Counted from the first letter of the stretch, positions 44,642 through 53,698 are shown. The stretch is 64,000 nt of DNA from Clostridia bacterium (GCA_024403735.1 JAKSRG010000006.1:26376-90375), one strand, 5' to 3'. The notes: generated by a model not told the origin, from the letters alone. Translations and numbers: made by a program.

Positions 44642-45532
44642 TCAACCGTAGAACTCATCTATCAACTTACTAGCCTCAGCGACTGGATCCTTGCTCATAT
44701 CAATCCAATGCATATCCTGACGCTTTCTGAACCATGTCATCTGTTCCTTAGCGAGGTGTCTAATCTCCATAAAAAGCTTATTGTAGAATGCATTGAAGCT
44801 ACCGAATTCACCTCGCAAGTACATGAGAATAAATCTATATTCAAGGCCAAGACTATATAGAAAATCATCTGTCGCGCCATTTGCTCTGAGATTTTTAACC
44901 TCGTCTAGCATACCCTGATCAAGTCTTCTATCGAGACGCTCCTTGATACGAGCGTACAAAATTTCTCTATCCCAAGTAACGCCAAGCACGAGTGTCTCAT
45001 ATCTTGGAGTGTTCTTAGGTTCTTCAGTGATGCCCTTAATTGCACGTTCAGCTGCACGCTCGAGACGGCGCTTGTTCTTAAGGTCGATTGTTTTCAAGAC
45101 CTCAGGATTCTTCTCCTCAAGCAACGCGATCAACTCTTCGATGCTCTTAGCTGTAAGTTCATTACGCAAAGCTTCATCAACTGGCTCGCGCTTAATATTG
45201 AACCCATCAACAACTGAATTAACATATAGACCTGTTCCACCAACGAGGAATGCCTTTGAACCTCTTGCGATGATGTCGTCGATTGCTTCATACGCCTTGT
45301 CCTGGAAATCAGTTAGAGAGAAGAAATCATTAGGCTTAGCAACATCGATAAGATGATGTGGAACTCCCTGCATCTCCTCAGGAGTAACCTTGCCAGAACC
45401 TAAATCAAGTCCTTCGAATACCTGTCTTGAATCTGCTGATACGATCTCAGCACCATATTTCTTAGCGAGTTCAATTCCGAGGCCGCTCTTACCAGAGGCG
45501 TTCGTTCCCGCGATTACAACGAGTTTTTCCAT
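44642..45532 (-). CDS. miaA: tRNA dimethylallyltransferase
   Basis: 296 residues. The ATG at 45532 is chosen because GGAG lies inside any upstream extension. It adds a dimethylallyl group to A37 of tRNAs reading UNN codons. P-loop GTNASGKSGLG, DSRQVFEGLDLGSGK and the KNKRRLERA segment match the family; the length is normal. It uses dimethylallyl diphosphate, which ispD in this window helps make. The first gene downstream is the nitroreductase, 50 bp away. Confidence 0.94.
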   Translation of the reverse strand: MEKLVVIAGTNASGKSGLGIELAKKYGAEIVSADSRQVFEGLDLGSGKVTPEEMQGVPHHLIDVAKPNDFFSLTDFQDKAYEAIDDIIARGSKAFLVGGTGLYVNSVVDGFNIKREPVDEALRNELTAKSIEELIALLEEKNPEVLKTIDLKNKRRLERAAERAIKGITEEPKNTPRYETLVLGVTWDREILYARIKERLDRRLDQGMLDEVKNLRANGATDDFLYSLGLEYRFILMYLRGEFGSFNAFYNKLFMEIRHLAKEQMTWFRKRQDMHWIDMSKDPVAEASKLIDEFYG

Positions 45533-45590
45533 ACGTTTACACTCCAATTTTGATAGTCGTATTTTATCACAACAATCAATTCATTCTGCT

Positions 45591-46205
45591 TTACATACCG
45601 CTCGAGTATTCCTCGAATAATTTGTCGATTGCCTGCCATCCTTCGCATCTGATGAAGTCCTCATTAGGGAGCTCAGAAGCTTTGTTCCAAGGACGATCGA
45701 ACACCGCAACTTTACAGTTGTCGAAATGGAGCACATGCTCAAATGCCGCTGGTGAATCCTCAATAGCAAAATCAAAAGTCATCGCATAAAGGTCCTTAAG
45801 AGTCATGCTATAAGTGCAATCCTGATTGAAAATCTCACGTCCATACTTATCAACGCAAAATAGCGGAACCCTCTTCAGATTATGATTATCTAGCCACGCT
45901 CTAGATGGCTCGAACGCATCGAATGGTCTACCAGTAATCACCATAACCTCATGGCCAGCGTCAACCCACTTATTAATAACCTCCGACGCGCCAGGCGTCT
46001 CTTCGTAGGCTAGCAAATTCTCAGGGAAATGACCTGCCCTCATTAGCTCATCGTACTGCTTATCAGTCAGATCGAACGACTTCTGAAGATTAAAAAACTG
46101 CACCTCGCGATAAGGCACATCTATATCGAACAAATCCTTGGCGAGTTTCGTGAAGAACACCGCTGTCTCGCAGATTACATCATCAAAATCTATATATATC
46201 TTCAT
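45591..46205 (-). CDS. HAD-type 5'(3')-deoxyribonucleotidase-like phosphatase
   Basis: 204 residues. The ATG at 46205 overlaps the upstream gene's TGA (ATGA), so translation is coupled; the longer frame upstream is rejected. HAD nucleophile motif IDFDDVICET at ~4-13 fits the 5'-nucleotidase, deoxy (NT5C) class. VITGRP and IEDSPAAF supply the other motifs. It should remove phosphate from nucleotides or a related small substrate. Partner gene: the phospholipase C-like gene just upstream. Confidence 0.82.
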   Translation of the reverse strand: MKIYIDFDDVICETAVFFTKLAKDLFDIDVPYREVQFFNLQKSFDLTDKQYDELMRAGHFPENLLAYEETPGASEVINKWVDAGHEVMVITGRPFDAFEPSRAWLDNHNLKRVPLFCVDKYGREIFNQDCTYSMTLKDLYAMTFDFAIEDSPAAFEHVLHFDNCKVAVFDRPWNKASELPNEDFIRCEGWQAIDKLFEEYSSGM

Positions 46206-46822
46206 CCTTTTATCCATCCTATAAAGTCTGAACATACCTGCTCGTAGAACTGTTCGAAAACATCCTCCGAATAGATAATATATTCACCCTCTTCAACTTC
46301 ATCCTCGAGGTTATCAACATATTTTTTAACTTCCGCTAGGTCATTCAAAGACACCTGAACTTCCTCGATGAGTTTAGCCGTCTCGACTATTTCTTCGTGG
46401 TTCTCATCTGACAAAGTGAATCTATATTTATTAATGAAAAGTCTTGAATCATTCCACTTCCACTCTCTAACGTTTTTGCGTTCGTTAATCATCTTGGACA
46501 TAGGCATTCGGCTGACAAAATCAGTCATGAACTTAACATCCAGCCACAAGTGGAACAAATATCCTAAAAGAAGTGGATTACGACTATCAATCAAATCCTT
46601 ATATTTATCGTAGAACTTAAGTGGCACCCAGAAGTACTCCTGTCCTACACCATCAAAATGAGTAGTAGCCTGCTTAAGCTTAACACCAGGCGTAATAATC
46701 CATCCCATATTGATATCTGGGAACAAGTTTCCGTATAGGAACATATCCAGATCTTTACCCTCAAAACCAAGTGCTTCATTCACTTTATGCGCACAATATA
46801 GATGTGTTTTCCAATCAGACAT
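46202..46822 (-). CDS. Zinc-dependent phospholipase C-like/HD-like hydrolase
   Basis: 206 residues, ATG 46822 after GAGAGGA. A pattern of His and Asp (HLYCAHKV, GNLFPDINMG, TTHFDG, LLGYLFHLWLD) resembles zinc-dependent phospholipase C and distant HD-type phosphohydrolases found in Clostridia as cytoplasmic proteins of unknown role. No secretion signal. Its stop overlaps the start of the NT5C-like gene by four bases. Confidence 0.7.
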   Translation of the reverse strand: MSDWKTHLYCAHKVNEALGFEGKDLDMFLYGNLFPDINMGWIITPGVKLKQATTHFDGVGQEYFWVPLKFYDKYKDLIDSRNPLLLGYLFHLWLDVKFMTDFVSRMPMSKMINERKNVREWKWNDSRLFINKYRFTLSDENHEEIVETAKLIEEVQVSLNDLAEVKKYVDNLEDEVEEGEYIIYSEDVFEQFYEQVCSDFIGWIKG

Positions 46823-46869
46823 TTAAGTAATCCTCTCTTATCAATCGCGAGCACTACTCGCAATTCTCT

Positions 46870-47523
46870 TTACTTCTCCCCGATAAACTGCTCGATCTCT
46901 TTCTCTAGCAATCTGAACACATTCGCAACCAAGTACCCATCAGCAATCGCATGATTAAGGCGCACACTAACTGGCATCATGAGCCTGTCACCTTCCTCGC
47001 GATACTTACCCCAATTCACAATCGGTGGGAAGTGTAGGTATCCATCAGGCAACTCGATGTTGAGCGAGTCATAAGACAACCAAGAAATATAAGACGCGTC
47101 GAACCAGTTCGGATGATTAGCCGAATCGAGCCCATATTCACGTGTAAGTTTAGCAGCTTCCACATCTCTCACGGCAGCCTCGTAAAACTTCTGGTAGTCC
47201 TCATCATAGACTGTATACACAGGCGTGCATGTCTCCGTATCCTCATGGAAAACATACTGGATAGGATTAATCACGTCATAACAAACGAGCTCGTCAGGCT
47301 GCCACAAGTAGCCCATTTTGTAGTCGTCTCTTGAATTCATGACTTTCGATAGTATGTACAGGAAGTTAATGTAGAATTTTGTTTTCGAGCGCTTCGAATA
47401 ATCAACCAAGGACGTAACGTCAATTCTGGCTGTCATGGAAGTTGAGCACTTACAATCCTTCGTAAAGTGATCGAAAACACCCTTACGATAGTACTTCTCT
47501 TTATCAATAACTTTATAGTTCAT
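46870..47523 (-). CDS. Chloramphenicol acetyltransferase-family protein
   Basis: 217 residues from ATG 47523 (a TTG six bases upstream is an alternative). The fold signature and catalytic LNHAIADG near the C-terminus (HxxxDG) mark the CAT family, although many chromosomal members are not proven to give chloramphenicol resistance. It follows a TetR-type gene by a 2-bp gap, so TetR and CAT form one unit, and the regulator probably controls it. Transfer of acetyl from CoA to a hydroxyl compound is expected. Confidence 0.82.
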   Translation of the reverse strand: MNYKVIDKEKYYRKGVFDHFTKDCKCSTSMTARIDVTSLVDYSKRSKTKFYINFLYILSKVMNSRDDYKMGYLWQPDELVCYDVINPIQYVFHEDTETCTPVYTVYDEDYQKFYEAAVRDVEAAKLTREYGLDSANHPNWFDASYISWLSYDSLNIELPDGYLHFPPIVNWGKYREEGDRLMMPVSVRLNHAIADGYLVANVFRLLEKEIEQFIGEK

Positions 47524-47525
47524 AT

Positions 47526-48053
47526 TCAAACTCTAAGTATCCTTTCATTCGCCTCACCAATAATATTGGCGAGTACAGAAACGTCATATTTCTTATAATT
47601 TTGAGCGAAAGCATAATAGCTACCCTGGAGAACCATAGTAAGCTTCGCATCCCATTCGAGAGTGTTGTACTCAGGATGCTTCTCATAGATGATGTCCTTG
47701 AAACGTCTCTCGATGCAATTAGACAAAACAGCATTACGACTATCTGAGAACAAAATATTGATAAGCTGCATCTGTGACAAGAACGCAGTAACTAGCTCAT
47801 ATGTAGTCTGCTTAGGCTCCGCGATCATGTTATCGAGATTTGAAACATTCATAATAATTGAATCAATAGTCTCGCCTTCGAGCTGCTCGGATAGATCATA
47901 GATATCAATGTAATGTGAGTAGAATGTTGCCTTGTTAATGAGCGCTTTCTCAGACAATTCTTTGACTGTAATTCGCTCGAGTGGCTTACGTGATCTTAGT
48001 TCAATGAACGCATTAATGATGTGTCGTCTTGTTCGTTCTTTTCTTAAATCCAT
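47526..48053 (-). CDS. TetR-family transcriptional regulator
   Basis: 175 residues. The ATG at 48053 has GAGG six bases before it and is preferred to ATG 48065. N-terminal HTH: TRRHIINAFIELRS, ITVKELSEKALI and NKATFYSHY. The C-terminal domain (YAFAQNYKKY) is the all-helical ligand part. Located directly upstream of the CAT-like gene on the same transcript and divergent from glgB (149 bp apart), so it may act on both. Confidence 0.85.
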   Translation of the reverse strand: MDLRKERTRRHIINAFIELRSRKPLERITVKELSEKALINKATFYSHYIDIYDLSEQLEGETIDSIIMNVSNLDNMIAEPKQTTYELVTAFLSQMQLINILFSDSRNAVLSNCIERRFKDIIYEKHPEYNTLEWDAKLTMVLQGSYYAFAQNYKKYDVSVLANIIGEANERILRV

Positions 48054-48201
48054 ACTTCGCCTCATTTCTCAACAATTCAAAATAAATGTTGTTTAACCTT
48101 ACGTCATCAAAAGAGTGATGATTTTAATAATTGCCTTACCTACATCATAATGCATTATAAGAAAAACGACTACAGTCAATTAATGCAAATAGAGGTGTTT
48201 T

Positions 48202-50028
48202 ATGGATTTATATGGTTTTTACAAGGGAAAAATTCTCGATGCCTATGAATATTTAGGTTGTCACACCTACTTTGGTGGCGCAACTTTCAGAACATATGCA
48301 CCTAATGCACAGCACGTATCTGTTTCAGGTGATTTCAGTAACTGGGAAGAAGTTCCTATGTTCCGAACTTCTGATAACAGCATTTGGGAGTGCTCCATAC
48401 AGGGCGCTAACCCAGGTATGAAATACAAGTACAACATCTACCTTCGTAATGGCTCAATGGTCGAGCACACTGACCCATATGCTTTCGCTATGGAGCCAGT
48501 TCCTAATGCTGCTTCAATCATCACTGACCTCTATGCTCACACATGGGAAGACGACGAATGGATGCGCAAGCGCGGCAACTGCTGGAATAAACCAATGAAC
48601 GTATATGAGATCCATATGGGCTCTTGGAAGAAACCAGACGAAGGACTATACACTTACAAGGAGATTGCTAAGCCACTTATCGACTACGTTAAAGAAGCTG
48701 GCTACAATTATATCGAGATCATGCCTCTTGGTGAGCACCCATGCACAAATTCATGGGGCTATCAGCAGACTGGCTTCTATAGCCCAACTAGCAGATATGG
48801 AACTCCAGAAGATCTCAAGTATTTCATCGAATATGCGCACGCTAATGACATAGGTGTAATCCTCGATTTTGTCCCTGTTCACTTCGCTGTTGATGCCTAT
48901 GGACTAGCCAACTACGATGGAACTCCTATCTATGAATATCCTAGTAACGATATTGGATATAACGAATGGGGCAGCAAAAACTTTAACCACTGCCGTGGCG
49001 AAGTGCAAAGTTTTCTAGCATCATGCGCTAGATACTGGCTCAAAGAATTCCACTTCGACGGCCTCAGAATGGATGCACTAAGCAACATCATCTATTGGCA
49101 GGGCAACAGCAGCAGAGGCGTAAACCGCAACGCAGTTGAATTTATCAAACACATGAATAAGTCCCTCAAGACAATGGACCTCTCCATAATCCTCATCGCC
49201 GAAGATTCGACAACTATCGACAAAGTCACAGACAATCCTGATTATGGCGGCCTCGGCTTCGACTACAAGTGGGATATGGGCTGGATGAACGATACGCTCT
49301 CATATTTCCAGATTCACCCATACGACCGCATGCGTGATTACCACAAGCTCACATTCTCAATGATGTACTACTATAACGAGCACTTCATGCTCCCACTCTC
49401 TCACGACGAGGTAGTTCACGGCAAAGCAACCATCCTCCAGAAGATGAACGGCGATTACGACATGAAGTTCCCTCAGGCGAGGGCACTATATATGTACATG
49501 TACACTCACCCAGGCAAGAAACTCACTTTCATGGGCAATGAGTTCGGCCAACTCCGCGAGTGGGACGAGGAGAAAGAGCAGGACTGGTTCATGCTCAAGT
49601 ACCCTATTCACGACTCATTCTACCAATATATCAAGAAGCTCAACCACCTCTACCTGAACAACTCCGCTCTCTATGAGCGCGACTACACTCAGGACGGCTT
49701 CCAGTGGGTTGACTGCCACCGCGAAGGCGAGCGCATCTATGTCTACGAGCGCAGAAGTTCCGACCAGACCATTCTCGTCCTCCTGAACTTGTCAGACGCC
49801 AAGCAAACATACCATCTCGAGCACTATAATGCGCAAAAATTAACAATGTTACTTTCCAGCGACAACGAGATTTATAGCGGCTCCACAAGATATGACGACA
49901 CGGTTGTACTTAGTCTTGATTCCGCCTCTGCGAATAGCGACGAGGCAGCACCTGAAGACGCACCTAAGAGCGGCTCATTCGACATTGAACTCAACGCCTT
50001 CACTGGAATTATGTATCTTGTCGAGTGA
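48202..50028 (+). CDS. glgB: 1,4-alpha-glucan (glycogen) branching enzyme
   Basis: 608 residues, ATG 48202 after GAGG. It cuts alpha-1,4 chains and makes alpha-1,6 branches in glycogen. N-terminal CBM48 domain (~20-110), then the GH13 barrel: NVYEIHMGSW, HFDGLRMDA (nucleophile Asp), IAEDST (acid/base Glu), LSHDEVVHGK (Asp). Shorter than E. coli GlgB (728) because it lacks the extra N-terminal domain, as in many Firmicutes. The C-terminal third is richer in GC-ending codons. No other glycogen gene (glgC, glgA, glgP) is adjacent. Confidence 0.95.
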   Translation: MDLYGFYKGKILDAYEYLGCHTYFGGATFRTYAPNAQHVSVSGDFSNWEEVPMFRTSDNSIWECSIQGANPGMKYKYNIYLRNGSMVEHTDPYAFAMEPVPNAASIITDLYAHTWEDDEWMRKRGNCWNKPMNVYEIHMGSWKKPDEGLYTYKEIAKPLIDYVKEAGYNYIEIMPLGEHPCTNSWGYQQTGFYSPTSRYGTPEDLKYFIEYAHANDIGVILDFVPVHFAVDAYGLANYDGTPIYEYPSNDIGYNEWGSKNFNHCRGEVQSFLASCARYWLKEFHFDGLRMDALSNIIYWQGNSSRGVNRNAVEFIKHMNKSLKTMDLSIILIAEDSTTIDKVTDNPDYGGLGFDYKWDMGWMNDTLSYFQIHPYDRMRDYHKLTFSMMYYYNEHFMLPLSHDEVVHGKATILQKMNGDYDMKFPQARALYMYMYTHPGKKLTFMGNEFGQLREWDEEKEQDWFMLKYPIHDSFYQYIKKLNHLYLNNSALYERDYTQDGFQWVDCHREGERIYVYERRSSDQTILVLLNLSDAKQTYHLEHYNAQKLTMLLSSDNEIYSGSTRYDDTVVLSLDSASANSDEAAPEDAPKSGSFDIELNAFTGIMYLVE

Positions 50029-50059
50029 CGCGTTCGATTGCGTCGCCTGTCTTAGTATT

Positions 50060-50289
50060 CAGTACTAAGATTTATTACAAGAACTCAAAAATTAGAAGTG
50101 ATTTTAGTACTGGAGTGCCTTTTGGGTGCTCCAGTACTAATTTTTGTTATAAGCTTTAGAAAATTAGTACTGATCTTAGTACTGAGTAGCTAAAATCCCT
50201 CTTCAGTACAAATATTTGATAGTATCCGCGAAAAGTTTGTACTGATATTTGTACTGAGCACCCTAAATACCCTTCCAGTACAAATATCT
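50060..50289. repeat. Array of 72-bp tandem repeats, copy B (three units plus a fragment)
   Basis: Units start at 50060, 50132, 50204 and 50276, again exactly 72 bp apart. Units 1-2 use the arm CAGTACTAA with matching TTAGTACTG; unit 3 uses CAGTACAAAT with ATTTGTACTG, nearly identical to array A. In unit 2 the forward arm (CAGTACTAAT) and the reverse arms (ATTAGTACTG, CTTAGTACTG) change together. Same orientation as array A 8 kb away. Confidence 0.88.
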
Positions 50290-50467
50290 GTTAATAAATC
50301 CTCAAACTTATTATCATTTTTATTACCGATCCACCCACCATAACCACAAAAGAAGACCCAAGGCCAACCCGAGCACTTCTCCCCCAATAACTTCTAGACC
50401 ACACGATCTCTTAATGGTACCATCATCTTGATACTACGAATGCCTGGGCCTCTTTATAGTCGCCTCA
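50290..50467. other. Spacer between repeat array B and the sugar kinase gene
   Basis: No gene is convincing here. The minus strand holds short open stretches that might be decayed protein (a hydrophobic LGLALGLLLWLWW run ending in a stop), but there are no start signals. The promoter for the downstream kinase must lie in its right part. Confidence 0.3.
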
Positions 50468-50483
50468 GACTCGCTCGAAAACG
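50468..50483 (-). repeat. Intergenic 16-mer CGTTTTCGAGCGAGTC (minus orientation)
   Basis: Matches GTTTTCGANNNRGTC with C in place of the first T. It ends 9 bp before the PfkB kinase start and overlaps its Shine-Dalgarno GAGG region. Confidence 0.5.
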
Positions 50484-50492
50484 AGGTGCAAC

Positions 50493-51458
50493 ATGCGAAC
50501 AGATGTAATAGCTCTTGGTGAATTGCTCATAGACTTCACAATGAACGGAACCAGCTCACAGGGTAATCCCCTCTTCGAGGCTAATCCTGGCGGAGCACCA
50601 TGTAATGTTCTGGCTATGCTCCAGAAACTAAACAAGAACACAAAGTTTATCGGCAAAGTTGGTAACGACCAATTCGGCCATATGCTTCGCTCAACTATTG
50701 AGGAAGTTGGAATTGATAGTTCCTACCTTCTTAACGATAGCGATATTCCTACTACACTAGCTTTTGTTCATACACTTCCAGATGGAGACAGAGACTTCTC
50801 ATTCTACCGTAAGCCTGGCGCTGACTTGATGCTCAGAGATACTGATATCAACGAAGAGATGTTCGAGGATGCAAGTATTTTCCACTTTGGAACACTATCA
50901 ATGACTACTCCAGAGATAACAAAGGCAACGCTAAAAGCAGTAGAAATAGCCAAAAGTAAGGGCATGATAATCTCCTTGGACCCTAATCTTCGTCCGCCTC
51001 TATGGAGCAGCCTCGAATTAGCAAAGGAACAAATGCTCAAGGCTATCTCTCTTTGCGATGTACTCAAGATATCTGATAACGAGATCCAGTTCGTTTCAGG
51101 CCTCGAGGACTACGATGAAGGGATTAAGTTCCTCCAAGATAAGTTCAATACCAAACTAATCTGTCTAACTCTAGGTAAAGATGGTAGCCGCGCATACTAT
51201 AACGGCATGCGTGTAGAAGTTAGCGGCTTTGCTCAGGCTAACGTTATTGATACAACTGGCGCTGGCGATACTTTCTGCGGCTGCGTACTTAACTACATCT
51301 GTGAACATGGTCTTGATAATCTTACAGAAGATAATCTCACCAGCATGCTGACATTCGCGAATGCCGCTGCTTCACTTGTTACAACTAAGAGAGGCGCAAT
51401 TAAATCAATGCCAAATCCAAATGAGGTAGAAGAACTCATCGACCGTACCAACAGCTAA
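50493..51458 (+). CDS. PfkB-family carbohydrate kinase (fructokinase-like)
   Basis: 321 residues, ATG 50493 after GAGGTGCAA. Ribokinase/fructokinase fold: GELLIDF, ANPGGAPCNVL near the start, HFGTLSM, and DTTGAGDTFCGC (catalytic Asp and anion hole). It phosphorylates fructose or a related sugar with ATP. Complete, unlike the truncated fruK at 13591. Single gene; a terminator lies 158 bp downstream. Confidence 0.9.
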   Translation: MRTDVIALGELLIDFTMNGTSSQGNPLFEANPGGAPCNVLAMLQKLNKNTKFIGKVGNDQFGHMLRSTIEEVGIDSSYLLNDSDIPTTLAFVHTLPDGDRDFSFYRKPGADLMLRDTDINEEMFEDASIFHFGTLSMTTPEITKATLKAVEIAKSKGMIISLDPNLRPPLWSSLELAKEQMLKAISLCDVLKISDNEIQFVSGLEDYDEGIKFLQDKFNTKLICLTLGKDGSRAYYNGMRVEVSGFAQANVIDTTGAGDTFCGCVLNYICEHGLDNLTEDNLTSMLTFANAAASLVTTKRGAIKSMPNPNEVEELIDRTNS

Positions 51459-51648
51459 TCCAGCCACTTCCGCCACTGGAGTTACCACTTCTGCCGTTGC
51501 CACTACTGCTTCCACCACAGCCACTTTCGCAACTGGAGTTGCCACAGTCGCTTCCACCACAGCCGCAGCTACTGGTGCCGCAGATGGCGCAAGCAAAAAC
51601 TATACAAACACAAAACGAGCCTTGAGTACTCTCAAGGCTCGCCTTTAT
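51436..51648 (-). other. Start-less Cys/Gly/Ser-rich open frame overlapping the kinase 3' end
   Basis: A minus-strand frame between stops at 51649-51651 and 51436-51438. It encodes a hydrophobic FCVCIVFACAIC then CGCGGSDCGNSSCESGCGG and a Gly/Ser tail. The composition is typical of Cys/Gly-rich protein tails, and the DNA is GC-rich with internal direct repeats (TTCCACCACAGCC twice). No ATG, GTG or TTG start is available, and it begins in the terminator. Probably a decayed gene or a low-complexity repeat. Confidence 0.3.
51616..51641. terminator. Convergent intrinsic terminator
   Basis: Perfect 11-bp stem CGAGCCTTGAG/CTCAAGGCTCG, loop TACT; TTTTG follows on the minus strand and CCTTTAT on the plus strand. 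Serves the minus-strand gene at 51670 and possibly the kinase. Confidence 0.8.
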
Positions 51649-51669
51649 CTACAAACTATATCTACTAAC

Positions 51670-52224
51670 TTATTCTCCAACCAATTCAACTGTGATGTAA
51701 TCGTGATGCATAGCTTCCAGAAGTGGTCCAAAAATATCGTCCTTCTTAAGCTTAAGGCTAGTAGTATTCACACATGGATGACATCCAACGAATTCACCTT
51801 CGAGGACATCTTTATCAACAATGAGCTGAACCATATTGTCTTTATCGTTCATTAGGCCTAAGACGCTAACTGAACCTGGTTCAATGTCCAAGTATTTCAC
51901 CATATACTCTGGCTCAGCAAAGCTAAGTCTAGAGCATCCTAGCTGACCTGATAGTTCCTTAGTTTTGAAGACCTTTTCACCTGGCATCATCAAAAGATAG
52001 AACTGTGTGTGCTGACGATTACATAGGAACAAATTCTTACACACAACCGCTTCGAGGATACCATCAATCTTAAGGCAGTCTTCCATAGTATTAGCATTGG
52101 CATCTGGATGATCACATCTCCAATACTCGAGCCCTAGCTCGTCCATGAACTTGTAGCATCTTGCTTCTTTGTCCAATCTATCACTAACGTCTGCTGGACT
52201 ACCCTTCTCCAAAATAAGATCCAT
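51670..52224 (-). CDS. YbaK/ProX-type aminoacyl-tRNA deacylase
   Basis: 184 residues, ATG 52224 after GCGAGG. Matches the prolyl-tRNA-synthetase-associated editing domain (ProX, YbaK family): CKNLFLCNRQ with the conserved catalytic lysine, SRLSFAEPEYM, SVLGLMND and VGCHPCVNT. It should remove a wrongly attached amino acid, such as alanine, from tRNA-Pro in the cytoplasm. Stand-alone gene followed by the terminator at 51616. Confidence 0.9.
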   Translation of the reverse strand: MDLILEKGSPADVSDRLDKEARCYKFMDELGLEYWRCDHPDANANTMEDCLKIDGILEAVVCKNLFLCNRQHTQFYLLMMPGEKVFKTKELSGQLGCSRLSFAEPEYMVKYLDIEPGSVSVLGLMNDKDNMVQLIVDKDVLEGEFVGCHPCVNTTSLKLKKDDIFGPLLEAMHHDYITVELVGE

Positions 52225-52266
52225 ATGATATAACCTCGCTTACGAATTAACAGCTATAAGTTTACA

Positions 52267-52896
52267 TCATTCTTCTTCAGTTGTCTCGGTGAACGCATTG
52301 CCACGTTTCTTCTTAAGTTCGTCACGCTTTTGTCTGCTACTGTGATCCATAATTGAACCGAACATCAAGCCAATAGCCAATCCAAAGGGCATACCAATAG
52401 CCAAATTATCGAAGAAGAATGCTCCGATACCAATACCCAAACATAGACCTACACTCATAAATAATACAGTCATCGGTGCGATTGGGCGCTCTGCCTCATA
52501 GAATTCTGAATTAGTTGGATCCTGAACATACTTCCTGTTGATTAGCAGATTTTTGAGTGCTCCATCTTTAGCCATATATGAAGCAGGAACTCTATAGAAT
52601 ACTGCTGCATTCTCTTCAACAAATGAATTGAATTTATCGAGTATATGCTCATAAATAGTTGTCAATTCTTTGTCACTGAATGTTCTAAGAAGTTCAATAG
52701 TCAGATTTGTAATCTGATTCTCATCTGGTTTAGTGAACTTAAATACTGCAACTTCTTCATTAAGGTTAATTGCTATTCCCATCTTTTCTGTCTCTTTTGT
52801 TGCTCTTGGGAACACCTTGAAAACAACCTGATCGCCCAAATCTTCGTACTTGAATACAAATTCCTTAGTTTTGAACTCATTTCCTAAAACTGCCAT
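52267..52896 (-). CDS. Protein of unknown function with two C-terminal membrane segments
   Basis: 209 residues, ATG 52896 after CGGAGGG. Soluble N-terminal ~145 residues with no recognised motif, then two hydrophobic segments (~148-185; FMSVGLCLGIGIGAFFFD and a Gly/Met-rich one) and a basic tail (KRDELKKKRG). It is possibly a membrane-anchored protein facing the cytoplasm. It begins 42 bp before the YbaK-like gene on the same strand. Confidence 0.65.
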   Translation of the reverse strand: MAVLGNEFKTKEFVFKYEDLGDQVVFKVFPRATKETEKMGIAINLNEEVAVFKFTKPDENQITNLTIELLRTFSDKELTTIYEHILDKFNSFVEENAAVFYRVPASYMAKDGALKNLLINRKYVQDPTNSEFYEAERPIAPMTVLFMSVGLCLGIGIGAFFFDNLAIGMPFGLAIGLMFGSIMDHSSRQKRDELKKKRGNAFTETTEEE

Positions 52897-53067
52897 CTTT
52901 TAACCCTCCGTTTTGATCTTACTCATTACTACGTCATCCTAACCCCAAATAATTAACAAAAAGTTAAGCCGAACTAAAGATATTTTTAAGCTTAATTAAA
53001 AAAATCTCCTACACATATAAATATCAGATCATTTATCAGATAACATTTCAAAGGAGAATAGAAAACT

Positions 53068-53595
53068 ATGAGCCCTAATGCATATTACTTTACTCGACCA
53101 GCTACACCTGAAGAACATAACTATATTCATAATCAGGAAAAGATTAGATACAAAGACGAGATTAATAAATTTTCTATCTTGATGACGAGCGAGTTATTCT
53201 TGATTGTCCTATCAATTGCTGTGTTATTTATTCGTACTATATTAGGAACGATACTAGGAATTTGCTTCATAGCAATAGGAAGTTTCTTCTTATATAAAAC
53301 CATCGAAGCTATGAGAATAACCAAGCGACAGCTTAGTAAAATCGAGAGCTCCACTTATAGAATTCAGAATGTTCTCATTCAAGAGACACATATTGAAGTA
53401 ACATGGCTATCTTCAAAGCTAGTAGCATATGTCTATGACGAAGATGGGAAGCGTTTCCCTTTATATACCAATCTGACTTCTAGTGAAACAATTGTCCAAG
53501 GCGCTAGAGGAATAATGGTAATCCTAGAGGATGAAAAGAATTCCTTCATGACATTCAGATATCGCTTCTATCCTGAGGAGCATGAAGCGAACTAA
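53068..53595 (+). CDS. Protein of unknown function with two membrane segments
   Basis: 175 residues, ATG 53068 after AAGGAG. The central ~45-85 region has two hydrophobic segments separated by a short turn; the C-terminal ~90 residues form a soluble, probably beta-rich part (YVYDEDGKRFPLYTN). No family recognised. It stands alone between a divergent gene and a terminator. Confidence 0.65.
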   Translation: MSPNAYYFTRPATPEEHNYIHNQEKIRYKDEINKFSILMTSELFLIVLSIAVLFIRTILGTILGICFIAIGSFFLYKTIEAMRITKRQLSKIESSTYRIQNVLIQETHIEVTWLSSKLVAYVYDEDGKRFPLYTNLTSSETIVQGARGIMVILEDEKNSFMTFRYRFYPEEHEAN

Positions 53596-53645
53596 CAATG
53601 AACCGCACATAGGATACACTCTGCTTTACAAATCAGCAGAATCAA

Positions 53646-53678
53646 AAGGGCTTGAAAACATATCGTTTTCGAGCCCTT
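53646..53678. terminator. Convergent terminator containing GTTTTCGA
   Basis: Fourteen-bp stem AAGGGCTTGAAAAC/GTTTTCGAGCCCTT (one G-T pair), loop of five, then TCTTAT on the plus strand and TTTTG on the minus strand. It includes the GTTTTCGA core seen in the window-wide motif. Confidence 0.85.
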
Positions 53679-53698
53679 CTTATCGTCTAAATTATAGA

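Noticed and set aside
46870..47523. Acquired chloramphenicol resistance gene
   Set aside because: Same base composition as neighbours, with a TetR partner and no mobile element; many chromosomal CAT-like proteins do not confer resistance.
49640..49888. An Arg-rich 82-codon minus-strand frame in glgB
   Set aside because: Antisense shadow of the GC-rich end of glgB.
42254..50028. A genomic island or transposon between the two 72-bp arrays
   Set aside because: The block contains housekeeping genes (miaA, glgB) and no integrase or transposase, so the arrays are more likely scattered repeats.
53646..53678. Counting this GTTTTCGA as another motif copy
   Set aside because: The sequence is explained by the terminator stem, and it lacks the leading T and the RGTC extension.
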